From Pisolithus tinctorius (Eukaryota > Basidiomycota > Agaricomycetes > Boletales > Pisolithaceae), in assembly GCA_024663395.1 (NCBI GenBank), contig JANFAH010000044.1:124001-188000 (forward strand): a DNA stretch of 64,000 nt. Reading direction: 5' to 3'. This document shows positions 44,191 to 56,304 of the stretch, piece after piece. Made by a program: the position numbers and the translations under genes. The notes beneath the pieces were generated by a model. It was not told where the DNA came from, searched no databases, and saw only the letters and a list, made by a program, of their open reading frames with translations. The stretch's first letter is position 1. Every line of letters begins with the position of its first letter.

Positions 44191-46689
44191 ATGAGTACAA
44201 TAAGGTTCAAGTTGATGGTGATAGTCTGTTTTGAAAAAAAAAACTTACTGGGTTCACATATCGCAGGCATGATGGTGTGCGCTGGGCCCGCAGATCGCTG
44301 TATTCAGATATCACAGGTGATATCTGGCCCAGGAATTCATCAGGGACATAAATAGAGATTTTTATGGGCTAAATCTGAGTTTGAGAGCAGTACTTCAAGA
44401 GTGAGGAAGAGGCAATGACTTACAAGATGTTCTGGTTGTTCTGGTACAGCCAGAGACTGAGTGCTTCCAGTAAAGCAAATGGTGAAACATAGTGGATTCA
44501 GCTCAAAACCCCCAGCTGTTGGTACAGTATTGACACAAATAGTTGTAGTCATTCTTCAGTGGGAGGTGACCTCGAAGCTTGCAGCTTGCAGCTTGAAGGA
44601 CAATGTGATGTTGAAGAATTTGGGAAATGTCACAATTTGATGTTCACATGACACACCATGCAATGATGTCAATGCTCGGTTCAGTGCTTATCAATTATCA
44701 AGCACACATGGACATCCTGTCTGGTGCTGGGTGCTTGGAGATGGCTGGACAAGATCTTTTCTTGTGTGGTCAACCCCCCCAACACGTGGCTCCCATTGAA
44801 TCATTCTCAATGCCTAGGTCAAGCTTGAAATCCTTGGATTTAGACCCTCAAAGTGTGTATTTTTGTGTTGTCTGCACACACAGCTGATGAAATATATAGT
44901 TTACATTGAAGTTAGCAGTACTGGGCTCATTGCATGCAAGGTATGCCCAATGAAAGCAGGTGCTCTGTGGACATTTTGGCATTGCCACCTCTCAGGTCCA
45001 ACCTGTCATGATAACAGCAAAATACACAAATGGATGGTCGCAGCAGCACAGGAAAGGATTTCCCAAGGTGCCTTTCTTCCAATGGTCTCCATGCAGGCAA
45101 GTTTGTCTGTGACCAGTCCCAGGCCTAATCTCCCACAAGATGAACTTCAATTCCAAGAACACCCAACTGTTGAAGATGTAACAATGTTGTCACATGGAGG
45201 AAGACAAAACTATGGAGCTCCCTATTCACAGTTTTTGGAGTAAATATCAAACAGATCATACAATCTCGAGCATGGACTATTTCAAGGAGATCCAGTGCTT
45301 GCTGGAGCACAGAGAATCACTGTTCACCTGTCCCATCTGTGCCTCTGCTGATGAACTTGGAGTTGAGACCAATGGTAACAACTATGACATCTCGGAGTGT
45401 GACATCTTTGCAGATGGCTTAGGAATTGAGATAGCAGGCAAGTGAAACATACTAGACATTCTACAGTCATTAACAGTTACTTTCAGAAAATTCATCAGAG
45501 GTGGAGCCAACTGCAAGATGCATGAAGGAGACTGAGGTCTCTCCCAATTCTCCAACATACCCATGGACATCGATGGCAGTGAGCTGAGACCTTACTGTGT
45601 CCCACAATTTCGCTGACTTTAGCAGGAATTTGTGACACACCTTTTGTTTAGTTCCCCCCACCTTCACTTTTCAGAACAACAAAAGAAGTCAGTTCTCAGC
45701 TGGGCCACTGCGCTTGGTGCGCCTCTGTACATACAGTCTTGGAAAAACTCAGGAACAAATCAAAGCACTGCTCAGGGACCCAAAGGAGAAGGTTACAAGT
45801 GCTTCTGGTAACATTTTTTATATGAACTCTGTCAGCAAGGCAATTGCAATGGTAGCAGCATCCAACAGTTCATAGACACATGGCTGATCTTCTGTTCATG
45901 CCAGGATTATGCAAATCCCCTCATGTGATTTTCCATGCAAGATTATCTGGAAGATGATCAAGGACAGATGTCACAAGTGCATCATGGGGAAAAGATGCTT
46001 GAAGGCCTCCCAAATAACCTTTCACCACTCACTGTGGAAACAAAAAATGGTGCAGATCCATTTATGGTCAGAAAAGGTCCCTAAACCTAGGTGAAGGCAG
46101 ACTCGGCCCAGCTGATATGGTCAGTTGGCCTATAGTCGCAAAAGGTGACCAAAATGAACCAAAATCGAAGTTGGTGTTGCTAGGAAACACAGGGTGAGCT
46201 CAGGTACAGATACACAATTCTAAGTCTGTTTATCATCGGACTAGCAGTATACAGTGTTCTGTTTTACCTTGGAATAGATGATTTATTTTTCTAATCAGAC
46301 CTGTTTTTGGAATCAAAACGAATCTGATTTGCATTGGATTTGCATGCCTAGTAGCTGTACATTGTGCATGCATGCACACCTGCCCACCTGCCCAGTAGCT
46401 ACTAATCCTTTCCTTCCCTCCTCCCCCTCCTCCTCCCCTTCCCTCCAGCACACCCAGCACACATGTATCCATCCTCAACACCACAGAGACAACCATCTGG
46501 CCCTGCAAATCACCCTGGATTCAATATGTGTAATATGAATGATAATGGGGGTATGTACAATCCCACTCAAACCTGCATATATGCAGTAACCTGAACAAAT
46601 AGAGAGCTGCAATGAGGCTTTCATGTGTCCATGACAGCTCCACACATATGGGGGTGTTCCTCCTATGACAGGAACGAGTTCAGGGGTAG
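44191..46689. other. Degenerate interval with short coding-like pieces
   Basis: Plus-strand pieces at 44627-44887, 45170-45445 and 45909-46094 have protein-like composition, for example a CPICAS pair near 45340 and CHKCIMGKRC near 45975, but none could be joined into a gene or named. A near-perfect palindrome is at 44305-44326. A CT-rich stretch is at 46400-46450. It may be the 5' part of the gene relic that follows. Confidence 0.35.
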
Positions 46690-49290
46690 GCAGGATGAAG
46701 TATGACCATGAACAATTAGCATTACTTTACCAGCTGTTCAAGAACAATTTCATGTTCTCAAATTCTACCCAGCTTCCTAGCCAGCCTTCACTCCTTGATG
46801 ACAGCAGCTCAGAATTCTCAGACTTCCATTGAGGCATCACCTTTTCCCATGGACACCCTAAGAACACTAGCTTCCATCCAACAACACTGATGTATGCAGA
46901 CTCGAGGGGGGCTCCATTGTGACAAGGGAGCTTTGAACACCATGGGAACATGCCACACTCAGAATCAGGGCCTCCCTTTGAAGAATTTCAGTCAAGCTGG
47001 CAGCAAAAGAATCAGACACCATACCAATCACAATTGATGCCACATGGATGGACCTCTACTAGTAGATCTGTGAGTTCCAGTTCACTTCGATATGGCACAC
47101 TGACTCCAGATATGGCTGGCATTCAAAACAGCAGCTCTGAGTTGAGAGTGCTTTCTGAGACTGTGGGCCAGCAATCAGTAACTATAGAAAAACTCATGAC
47201 TCACCTTCAAACCATTGAGGAAGAGGTTGCTATTCTCCATGCATGGATGGAAACACAGCAAGATGATTGTCTGGAATCAAGTAGAGGGAGGAGAGCGATG
47301 AAAGTGAGTTCGATCAAGCACTCTGCACTCAAGGTTCATCAGCTTGTTCATGAATGGAACTATGTATCATACCATTTACAGCGATACATACACCCTTTAT
47401 TTGCTGATCTTTGTGGCATTGAAAGAAGTCTTGAGTGTGGTGCAAGAGAACTGTAGGAAAAGAGAATAAATGGGAGAGTGAGGGGTAGGGTGAAATCTGA
47501 GGAGAGAGAGTAAGCCAAAAGGGGCTTCTATAGCCTGTAACTGGATCCTGGTAGTCGTCTGAAGGCTTCTGAGGCTGTCTTGGTGCAGTGAACGACCTGC
47601 TCGAACTTGTCTCTTGTCTCTGGTAACTCATCTATTTTTTTAATAATAAAAAAACTAACTACATCCAGTACTAGATAGTGCTGACTGAGCGACCAAAACG
47701 CGAAATTCTAAGTACCACTAGCAGAAAAAACACCTAGAATCAAAACTAAATAAAATGAACAAAATAAAACAATTCCCCTAGTAGGGAAATTACATTCCCT
47801 ACAGCACTTGCTCTGATGCATGTTAAGCCTTTGGACACATGTGAGCCATTCAAGCAGATCAACCAGAAGACTTGTGTGTGGCACCCAAACTTCCTTGGCC
47901 AAGTAGATGATGCCCAGAATGCCAAATTCATACAGGAGGTTGCTCAGCATATCTGGGATGATGAGACAGTATCAGAGATCACTGAATGGTGTCCCAATTG
48001 ATTCACTTATTGTGTTGTAGACTCAGCACCAGCAAACAGGCAAGGGCAAACTTCCTGACAGTGATTCACTGCAAGCATTTCACAATTCTTCATGACCAAA
48101 CATGTTGTAAAAAACTGAAGGAAAAGATACCATGTTTTTATGGATGTTTTGACAGTCAAAATCCAAAAATAATATTTCATTTTCTTTGCCTTCTCCACCA
48201 ACAAACATGAATTGATGGTAATCCCCATTAGACTAGAAGCTAATGGTCATTACCATCAATTAATGTTTATGGGTAGGACATGCAGAGAAAATGAAACATT
48301 ACTCTTGGATGTTTTGTGTGAAAACATCCCAAATAACATGGTATCTCTTCTTTCAATTTTTTTCAACATGTTTTGCCATAAAAATTTGTGAAATGCTTGC
48401 AGTGATTACAGCATGCCTATCATCAAGGAATGCATGAAGACATACTTTCAAAACCTCCATAAGTTAGCAAGTGAACAAAATGACCTGTGCAAACTGCAAA
48501 AAGCAAATGATCAGAAAACTATTACCCACTGATGCACATGATGTCAGGGAGTGGGTAACAATACTACTAGTGAAAAGAGGACTTACCACAAGGCATTAAG
48601 GTTGCAAAGACATGTTGAGCTGCCGCCAAAGCCTTTGAAAAAGATACTGAACACAAGGATGCAATGGCATTGATTGATATGGACTTTGGCACAGATATCT
48701 TGACATGCGATGAAGAAAGAGCTAATGAAATGCTTGATTGACAAAGAAGAGAGGTGGATCTTGGTAGGGAAGCAAAAGTTGGGATTGGGTACACCTGGCA
48801 ATCCATCAACACAAGTCACTTGATCTTCATGAGAAAATGCTTACCACTTGAAACTGTTCAACAGTATATTGCATTCCTTCATCATCTCACACTCAAGTCC
48901 ACAAAAAATTCAACCACAGATAGCGATGGTACAGTCGACCCTGATATAGCTGCATCTACCTTGAATGCACCCCCAAGAAAATGCAGAAAGTCTGACAAGA
49001 AAACATGGAAACAAATGTTTGATGCTCCACCTGGGATGATGTATGATCAAGGCCTGCAATTGCATAAGAAGAAACCCATCTTACCATTCAAAAATATGGT
49101 TGACAATGCTTGGCAAAGAAGTCATCCAGATGTAAAACTGCTTGATGGTGCTGACTGGCTGGATGGCTTCTACTCTCAGCTGCAAGAAGGAGACCTGTTG
49201 AAGGAGGATGCCAAATACCTCAGTGAGTTGGTAAAGTGGAAGGAGCACAAGGAACATGAGAATGATGCAGATCAGAGTGATGTAGAATAA
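46690..49290 (+). pseudogene. Unrecognised multi-exon gene relic with MITE
   Basis: Segments in order: 46690-47456 (Ser-rich start, then a helical region VGQQSVTIEKLMTHLQTIEE and HPLFADLCGI); 47816-48000 (CVWHPNFLGQVDDAQNAKF, IWDDETVSEI); a segment after an acceptor near 48020 that runs into a MITE and resumes as YSMPIIKECMKTYFQNLHK; and 48660-49290 (ALIDMDFGTDILTCDEERAN ... DAPPGMMYDQGLQLHKKKP), ending in an acidic tail and TAA. From memory, similar proteins are common as hypothetical, transposon-associated genes in agaricomycetes. It converges on the Tnp2-like gene, whose reading ends about 40 bp away, so it may be the second gene of that element. Stops are mostly TGA. Confidence 0.5.
48067..48404. 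mobile_element. MITE with long terminal inverted repeats, 338 bp
   Basis: The outer 19 bases, CACTGCAAGCATTTCACAA, are perfectly inverted at the other end. The imperfect arms extend about 165 bp each around a short loop (near 48225-48245), so nearly the whole element folds. The direct repeat ATT flanks it at 48064-48066 and 48405-48407; if the ends are shifted by five bases, an 8-bp repeat CAGTGATT is also possible. Removing the element restores the reading frame of the host gene. Confidence 0.85.
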
Positions 49291-49329
49291 GAGAGGTCAT
49301 GTACTGTAATCTGGGAATGCTGGGGTTTC

Positions 49330-52300
49330 AATGGGAATCAAGAAGGTTACTATGATTTGTGTTGTCAAATCTGTGTGAAGATGTAGATGAAATACAAACC
49401 TTTGCAAGATCAACCATTGCCCAGAGCTTGTGCCAATGGTTCCCAATAGTGATCATAGTTTGAGCAATGTGTCCTACTATCCAGTTGGGGTCGATCAATG
49501 CTGGTAGCATTTGCATGTCCCAGTCAAGGTACTCTCCAAGATACCACACCTTGATGCCAACCACAGAGTTATACATGTGGAATTTGCTAGTGCTTCGTTG
49601 AATGAAAGGAAAAAAAAACACACAACTTGTCCCATATGCTAGGGCACTCCCCATCCCATTGTTTGAACCACCACATGCATGCAAACCACAGATCTTTGTC
49701 TACCATCCCAAGCTGCTATGTGACCTGAAAAATCTCCAAGATCTCACCATGCAATTGCATGGATGGGTTAGTATTGGGTACAACAACATTAACGAGTGAT
49801 GAATGGCTGTAGCCGACTGATTTTGACACATAGTATCGCTTGCCACCCAAGATGACATAGTCAAAAAAGGTGGCCTCAGTAGTTAACAGCAAGCTGTTGG
49901 GGAGAGCTGGATGTTGACCTTGGCAATGGACTGGGGTAAGCAGAAAGTGGTTGCAAAGGGTCTTTTCAAGTAACTTGTAGGTGTCAGACAAAATTGTCTT
50001 CTTGTGACATCAGGGGCTGAGAGCATATGAGATGCCTGCTGGTTGAGGGATAATCAGCATCGAATGGATCAATAGTGTAAGGAGACACCATCCATGCTGG
50101 TGAGCTCAATCTCCTCAGTTGTCATGACTGTGCCCAGACCACCCCAGACCAGCTCTACCCCAGTCTCAACTGGTCTCATCCAACCCTTGCCCTGGTCCTG
50201 GCCTTAACCCTTCGACCCAGAAACGTGTTAGCTTGCAAGGCACTGCAAGGCAGTGCCCAGTTGAGTTGTCCCCTCAGTTAGTACCAGGCCGGTGTAACAC
50301 CTGGCCCAGCCACATGTCCTAACCCAGTTCCCAGTAATCCCTTGTTCATAGTCTTTGCTTGATAAGATTCTTTGTAACACTACTTACCAATATGTTACCA
50401 ATCATCACTGTACCAGTGCAGACCAGTCTCTGGTGCCACATTACACTTAGGTTACGTCCAGTATTTAAGCCATAGGGTATTCTGTTTAGCCTCAGTCTGA
50501 AATCAACCTAGTTCTTGTCTTAACCTGGTCTCCCTGATCCTCTGTCTTCTGTCTCTCGACTGGACTATGGCCCATGCAAGGGAATAGCACTGTGTCCTCA
50601 GTCACTAAGTCCAATAGTCCAAATCCCTTAGTACCTTATATTACCCTCTGACCCCCAACCAGACTCTGGACTGGCATTGGACTGGTGAAGACCTGGACTT
50701 AACATCAATGAGTAATGCCAGACCTGCTACTGTTCCACATTCATCATTTGAAGCCTTCAACATGATCTGTGCAGCCTGACTGGGGATTGATTCCTCTGGA
50801 TAAGAACATAGCCTAAATGTCTGAGGAATTGTATATTGTGTCATCTAACATCAATTGCAATGAACAGATACAAGTAGATACTTACCAATCTTGCAACTTC
50901 AGATATTCAGTGGAACTCCTCAAAGAAAGTTGTCTCAAGTTCACCATTTGCATGGTTATTCATCCTGAATGACTTGAGAATCTTATTCAGTCACTCAAAT
51001 AGAAAGGTCTAAAAGTCATGAAGCAGCCCAAAGTTTTGCACACAGTCACCTATATGGGTCGCATAGTGGTGATTGGGCTTGATAACACCTGTACCATATA
51101 GCTGATTGATGATTGATATGAATGAATGAATGAAGAGATGAATGGGCCAAACATACCATGATCAGCTCAGTGCCATACTTGCTGATAAGTTGTTCTGCAT
51201 GCACGATATCATCATCTGTGAGTCATTGCCTGAGGAGAATGTGGAGTGCAGAACACAGCTTAAGAAAATTATCCAGATCATTGGGGTGGAGAGAGAATTT
51301 GCCATTGTCTTCATCTGTGAAAGCAATAGCACCCGAGCTCTCTTCTTCATTTGCCTGCATAGACAAAGGGTGGGACAGCTGTTCTTTGTGGGTGGCCTTG
51401 CACTTTCTCACAAGCTATACCCTTAATCAATACCAACATAGACATTCCATATGAGATGATGTACCCTTGCCTGGGCTGCCTTGGCTTTCTTTGCTGCTGT
51501 CATTGTCGCCTTTTCCACCTGCTTGGCAGCCACAATTTGAAGCTTCTCTTGATTCTTAGCTTTGGCCACTTTGAGCTTGTCCTGAGCAATCTTCAACTTC
51601 ATAGCTTCATATGCTCCTTCACCCTGTTTCTTTGCCTCCAGAAGAGCCTTTGCATGTTCAGCCCTTTGAGTTACATGGGCTTGCTTCTCAGACTCTGCCT
51701 TCGTTATGGTCTGCACATGGGCATGGAGGGCTTCACCTCTTGCATCTTCAGGTAGGCAGGCACTCCACAGCTGTGGTATCTGTGACAATGAGTAAAGCTG
51801 CTACTTTGAGACCAAGGGATAGGCATACAACTACTGGGCCATAGACAGTTGCCAAAAGGAGCCATTGATCTGCGGTTAGTGAACCACCAGCTGGAGTTCC
51901 AATATTGGTTGGAAGCTTTCCACATGATGTTGGAACCATGAACTAATTCAAGTGTTACCAGAAGATGGTGATATTGGAATGGACATGTACATCAGCCAGC
52001 ATCTCATGGAATGTTGTAAGTTTGTGATTTGCTTGTAATATCTTGTTTTGAACCCATATGTTGTAGAAATGGGTTTTGACAAGTCCTGATCATAACATAT
52101 CAGTATGAGAGACAGAAGTAGCAGACACACCTAAAAACAAATTGTGCATTGGATCGATGACAATCTGCTTGACTAAGTCAAAATAGGGTAGCCTTGACAG
52201 CTGGGTGAAACAGGTCACAAATTCCTTGATGAAGTTCTTGTGGGCTGTAGGAGTTGGCAAGGATCAATATTCCTCACCAAGCATACGTTGCTCAATATTG

Positions 52301-53629
52301 GTACATTGTGGAAAGGCTTTGAAAGTGGTTCAACAATGAAATGCCCTCTCAGATGTACAGGAATGCAAACCAGCTCACCTCCTTTTTCAAATGCCCTCAG
52401 GGTGTCTTTATTCTCAGCCTTGATCCAACAGGCAGTGCAGAAGTTTGTGTGTGAGTGCGATCCAAACCCACTGATCTTGTGTGCTGTGGGCTTGTCACAT
52501 ATGACTGCAACCAATATGACATGCACCCATTGTCCTTGAGGACACAATTCGGTGGGGACAATGATGCCATCTTTCCACAGTCAAAGTAGGTCAGATACAA
52601 TTGGGCATAGGTAGCGCTGAAGTTGGTCAGGGTTTTGTTCCTTTGGACCGGGTACTAGGCCTGTGCAGAGGAGGTTTGAGGTTTGATACCTGACATACTT
52701 CAGCACAGTGACATGTCTTAAGCAAAGCAACATACCTGTACTCTGGTGGTAGATTGCATATGGAGAATGAGATTGGGCATGATGAATGTGATGGCACCAT
52801 ATTACTGCAAATATAAGAGAACCTATGGCATGTCAGTATGAACATGCAAAAAGACAAACGATAATTGACATACCAGTCCAATCCAAGGTTAATGCCAATC
52901 CAAAGCTCACCATCAGGCCCTCTGTGTTCACCTGGCCCAATGTTGGAGAAGAAAAGTCAACCATCAGGTCCCTTTAACTGAGTGTGACACATGTCACTGT
53001 CAAATATATCTGTGTATACTCCAGGGCAGTGAGGCTTGAGGCACCATTGATCAAGAGTTGCTTCTAGCCCTGGGATTGTGAGAAGCGATGCAATCTGCTC
53101 AGATATTGGTAGATATGGGTACTTAACAACTGGTTTTCTGTCTGCATGCACATTGCCACATCTTGTTTCATGCAGGAGGAAAAGGCCAGATTTGCAAGTC
53201 ATACAGGTCTCCTGCACATGTTGTGATCCAGCTGGTGGATACACATTGTGGCAAACCAGACAGACAGGTAGTAGCTTTATGGGCTTGTTGACACCTAGCA
53301 TGTTGTTAACTGATTGAAGAGTGATATATGGGGAGGTCATGGCAGGTGTGAGAGCGAAAAGGATGAGGGATAAAATTGACAAGAGTGCATTGCAGGCGAC
53401 TCAAGGGAGGTGGTATTGGAGATGGAGCCAAGAAATGATGGCATAGATGGTGACGATATGTGGTGGCAGGGTAGAAACATCACAAGCATTTGGCTCGAGG
53501 TTAGAGGGAATCTGAAAGGGGTCAGGATTATCCTCATCATCTGTGGCAATAACTGGGACACCCATGTCTGTGATGTCTTCGAAGATTTCCTGCAAATGGT
53601 CATCACCATCAGTGACATCATCCAGAAAG
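49330..53629 (-). pseudogene. Tnp2-like (CACTA/EnSpm) transposase relic
   Basis: Reading right to left: an acidic leader (53629-53400), LPPHIVTIYAIISWLHLQ (about 53440), a region with C-x2-C pairs (CLVCHNVYPP; CMTCKSGLFL), YPYLPISEQIASLL, DIFDSDMC (about 52990), PSHSSCPISFSICNLP (about 52780), CDKPTAHKISGF, the family hallmark VIDPMHNLFLG (about 52150), VKTHFYNIW, GGSLTADQWLLLATVYGP (about 51860), a long charged helix (51788-51423) and NDLDNFLKLCSAL (about 51270). After the solo LTR it continues to about 49330 with FFDYVILGGKRYYV. It is a DDE-type transposase of the CACTA group. Short introns and many TGA stops are present. Terminal inverted repeats of the element were not found. Confidence 0.8.
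50120..50704 (+). mobile_element. Solo LTR, divergent family B, 585 bp
   Basis: It starts TGTCATGACT and ends GACTTAACA. The flanks are TCAGT at 50115-50119 and TCAAT at 50705-50709, a 5-bp duplication with one transition. Removing it joins the Tnp2-like reading frame. Blocks shared with family B include GTCTGAAATCAAC and CAAGGGAATAG. Confidence 0.82.
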
Positions 53630-54082
53630 TGTTACATTTTGCCCCTACTTTTCCTTTATCATTGTACATTTACTTTGTGTTTGATCTGTTGGACAAGTTT
53701 TCCTTTTCGAGCTGTCTTCTTCCTGATCTGATGGCTCTCTATTTCCACCACTAGCATTATTTGCTCATTACATGCTTAGGACATGTGTCATCATTGTTCA
53801 ACCAATGGCGTAGTTACCTTGTTACATGCAGATGCCTCATGGTCCATTCTCTTGTAGTATTTAGACTTCCAGCTCAAGTCCTGGAATCCCAGACTTGAGC
53901 TGCTCAATTATATGCAGCATTCTCTCAGAACTTTGCCCTCAGTGTCCCTAACCAGGACCACTCTCACTGGCATTGATCAAATCCTTTGTCGTTTAACAAA
54001 GGTTACTGCAGCCATTGCTCAGTAGAAACCCTTAGTCTGCGTTTGAGCTCTCCCTACATCTTGACTTCAGTCGAGCATAACA
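53630..54082 (+). repeat. 5' LTR of element 4 (453 bp)
   Basis: It starts TGTTACATTT and ends GAGCATAACA. It is the same length as the 3' LTR, with about 21 base differences, most at former CpG sites. Confidence 0.93.
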
Positions 54083-54163
54083 AAAGCTCAAGTCTGTCAG
54101 CCTTTGGCTGAATCGGTCACTGTTTAGTGCACCACCACAAACCCTTGAAACAATTGATGTTGG

Positions 54164-55285
54164 GTGCTGTTGCAACCCACCCATGAAGAATCATCATCAG
54201 ACAAAGAACAGGAGAGTACCATCACCAATAACTCCTCCAACGAACCAGAACAACTGGATAGAGGATTTACCTCTGGTATCCTCTTGAACCTCTTTAACCA
54301 GTCTCTTGCATCACTTGGTACTCCCATTCCACCAGTACCACCCCCCACACTTCCTACTCCCCCACCCCCACCCCAGAATACAATGTCCGGTTCATTGTCA
54401 AAGGCTACTGTTGGCAATCCCGCAGTTAAAGCCACTGAATTAAAGATCGGTGCTCCATCTGACTTTGATGGAGACCAGAAAAATGCCATGAGTTGGCTGT
54501 ACTCAGTACAGACCTATCTCTTGGTAAATGAAGAAATTTACAACACTGACACCAAACAGGTCATCTATGCCTTGTCATATATGAAGAAAGGTGTCGCCCA
54601 TTCATGGGCAGCCACCTTCCAGAAAACTTCTCTGGAAAAGAACCCCCCAAGTTTCAGCACTTTTGCCGATTTTACAAAGGATTTCAAAAATTCCTTTACT
54701 TCCGCTGACACCACTGGTACTGCAATCACCAAACTGTGTACCATGAAACAAAAAGAATCAGTTGAACAGTACATCACTGATTTCTGAACAGCTGCTGCTG
54801 ACTCTACCATCACGGAAGATGTTGCATTAATTGAGTTCTTCTCACAAGGACTCAAACCCTTCATTGTGAATTGAATCCATATGATGGAAGCCACTCCCAC
54901 AAAAATAACTGAGTGGTACACCCAAGCACAAAAGTTTGACACCAAATGGAGGAAGGTAAACAAGTTCTCTGGGAGAAAGGAAAAGAAAACATTCTACCCC
55001 AGGAACAACCTTGCCAAAGAAAAAGATCCAAATGCTATGGACATAGATGGAGTGAGACTCTCCAAAGAAGAAAGAGACTGTCACATCAAAGAAGGAAGAT
55101 GTTTCGGTTGTGGAAACAAAGGACACCTCTCCCAAGAATGTCCTGATAAAGGGAAAACTCCCCAAAAGAAAGTGAAGAAAATCTGCAAATTTGTGGAGGT
55201 TGAAGAAAGTGACAATGAAGAAAAAGTCGCTGGTCCATCCATTGCCTTGGTAAACATTGCCAGAGCACTTGGAAAGGATTTTTAG
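54164..55285 (+). pseudogene. gag of element 4
   Basis: The frame starts near 54164 (an ATG at 54383 before SGSLSKATVG is an alternative). A Pro-rich linker precedes a capsid-like region (FDGDQKNAMSWLYSVQTYL ... FADFTKDFKNSF). Stops at 54785 and 54872 are TGA at arginine positions. The nucleocapsid knuckle CFGCGNKGHLSQEC (C-x2-C-x4-H-x4-C) is at about 55101-55142, followed by a Lys-rich segment. It ends at a TAG at about 55283. Confidence 0.85.
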
Positions 55286-56304
55286 AAGGGAACTCTGAGT
55301 TGATGCCAGATGTTCCCAAAACAATGGACAGTTCTCTTTCTGTTGCACCTGTACTTGTATCTTCTACACCAGAACATACTATGCAGATTCCCATTTCCCT
55401 CTATGCATCAGAAAGAGCCAACAAAGTCATCAACACCACCACTCTAGTTGACTCTGGAGCAGAAATATCATGCATCGATTGGGCTTTCATGCAAAAGCAC
55501 CGAATTCCCACCCAATGACTTGCTGAACCCATCCTTGCCAAAAATGCTGATGGGACCCAGAATTCCAAAGGATGAATCCTCTTCTCCACCACCCTCTATT
55601 TCAAAATTGAAGGACTTGTTCATCAATCCTTTTTCCATGTCATCAATTGTGGAATGGAGAATGTATTCCTGGGTCTCCCCTGGCTACAAGAAAACAACCC
55701 TGTTGTTGATTGGAGAATGGGCACACTGTCCATTAATGAAAAGACTGACAGGTCTAAAGAATTAAGATGCAACATCTCTTCTGTTGCAGTTGAAGAATCC
55801 ACAGTGAATCTTGTACCCCCAACTGAAAAGAAAGGGATAAACAAGTTCATGGACTATGAAGAACCCAAAGATGAGACCATCCGTGCACACTTTGTGATGT
55901 TGGTTGGAAAACTAGTCAAAGAAGCTAAGAGAGTCAATCCTGGTAACAGTCTTCTTCGAAAGATCACTACAGCCACAGAATTGGCCCAAGAGGAACACAA
56001 GAAGAAACCAAAAGCTGTCCTCCCTGAGGATTATAAAGATTTTGCCTCAGTTTTCAAGAAACCCTCCGACAGAGTTTTACCACCATTGCAACCTTATGAC
56101 CATGCCATCAACCTTGTTGAGGACTTTGTCCCTAAAGTGGCAAAAGCATACCTGCTCTCCCCCTCTGAAAGAGAGTCTGCAGAGAAATTCATTGAAGAGA
56201 ACCTCTGAGAAGGAAAAATCTGCCCCTTGAAATCTCCCCAAGCTGCCCCCTTCTTCTTTGTTGGAAAGAAAGATGGCTCCATTTGCCCCTGCCAAGACTA
56301 CTGA

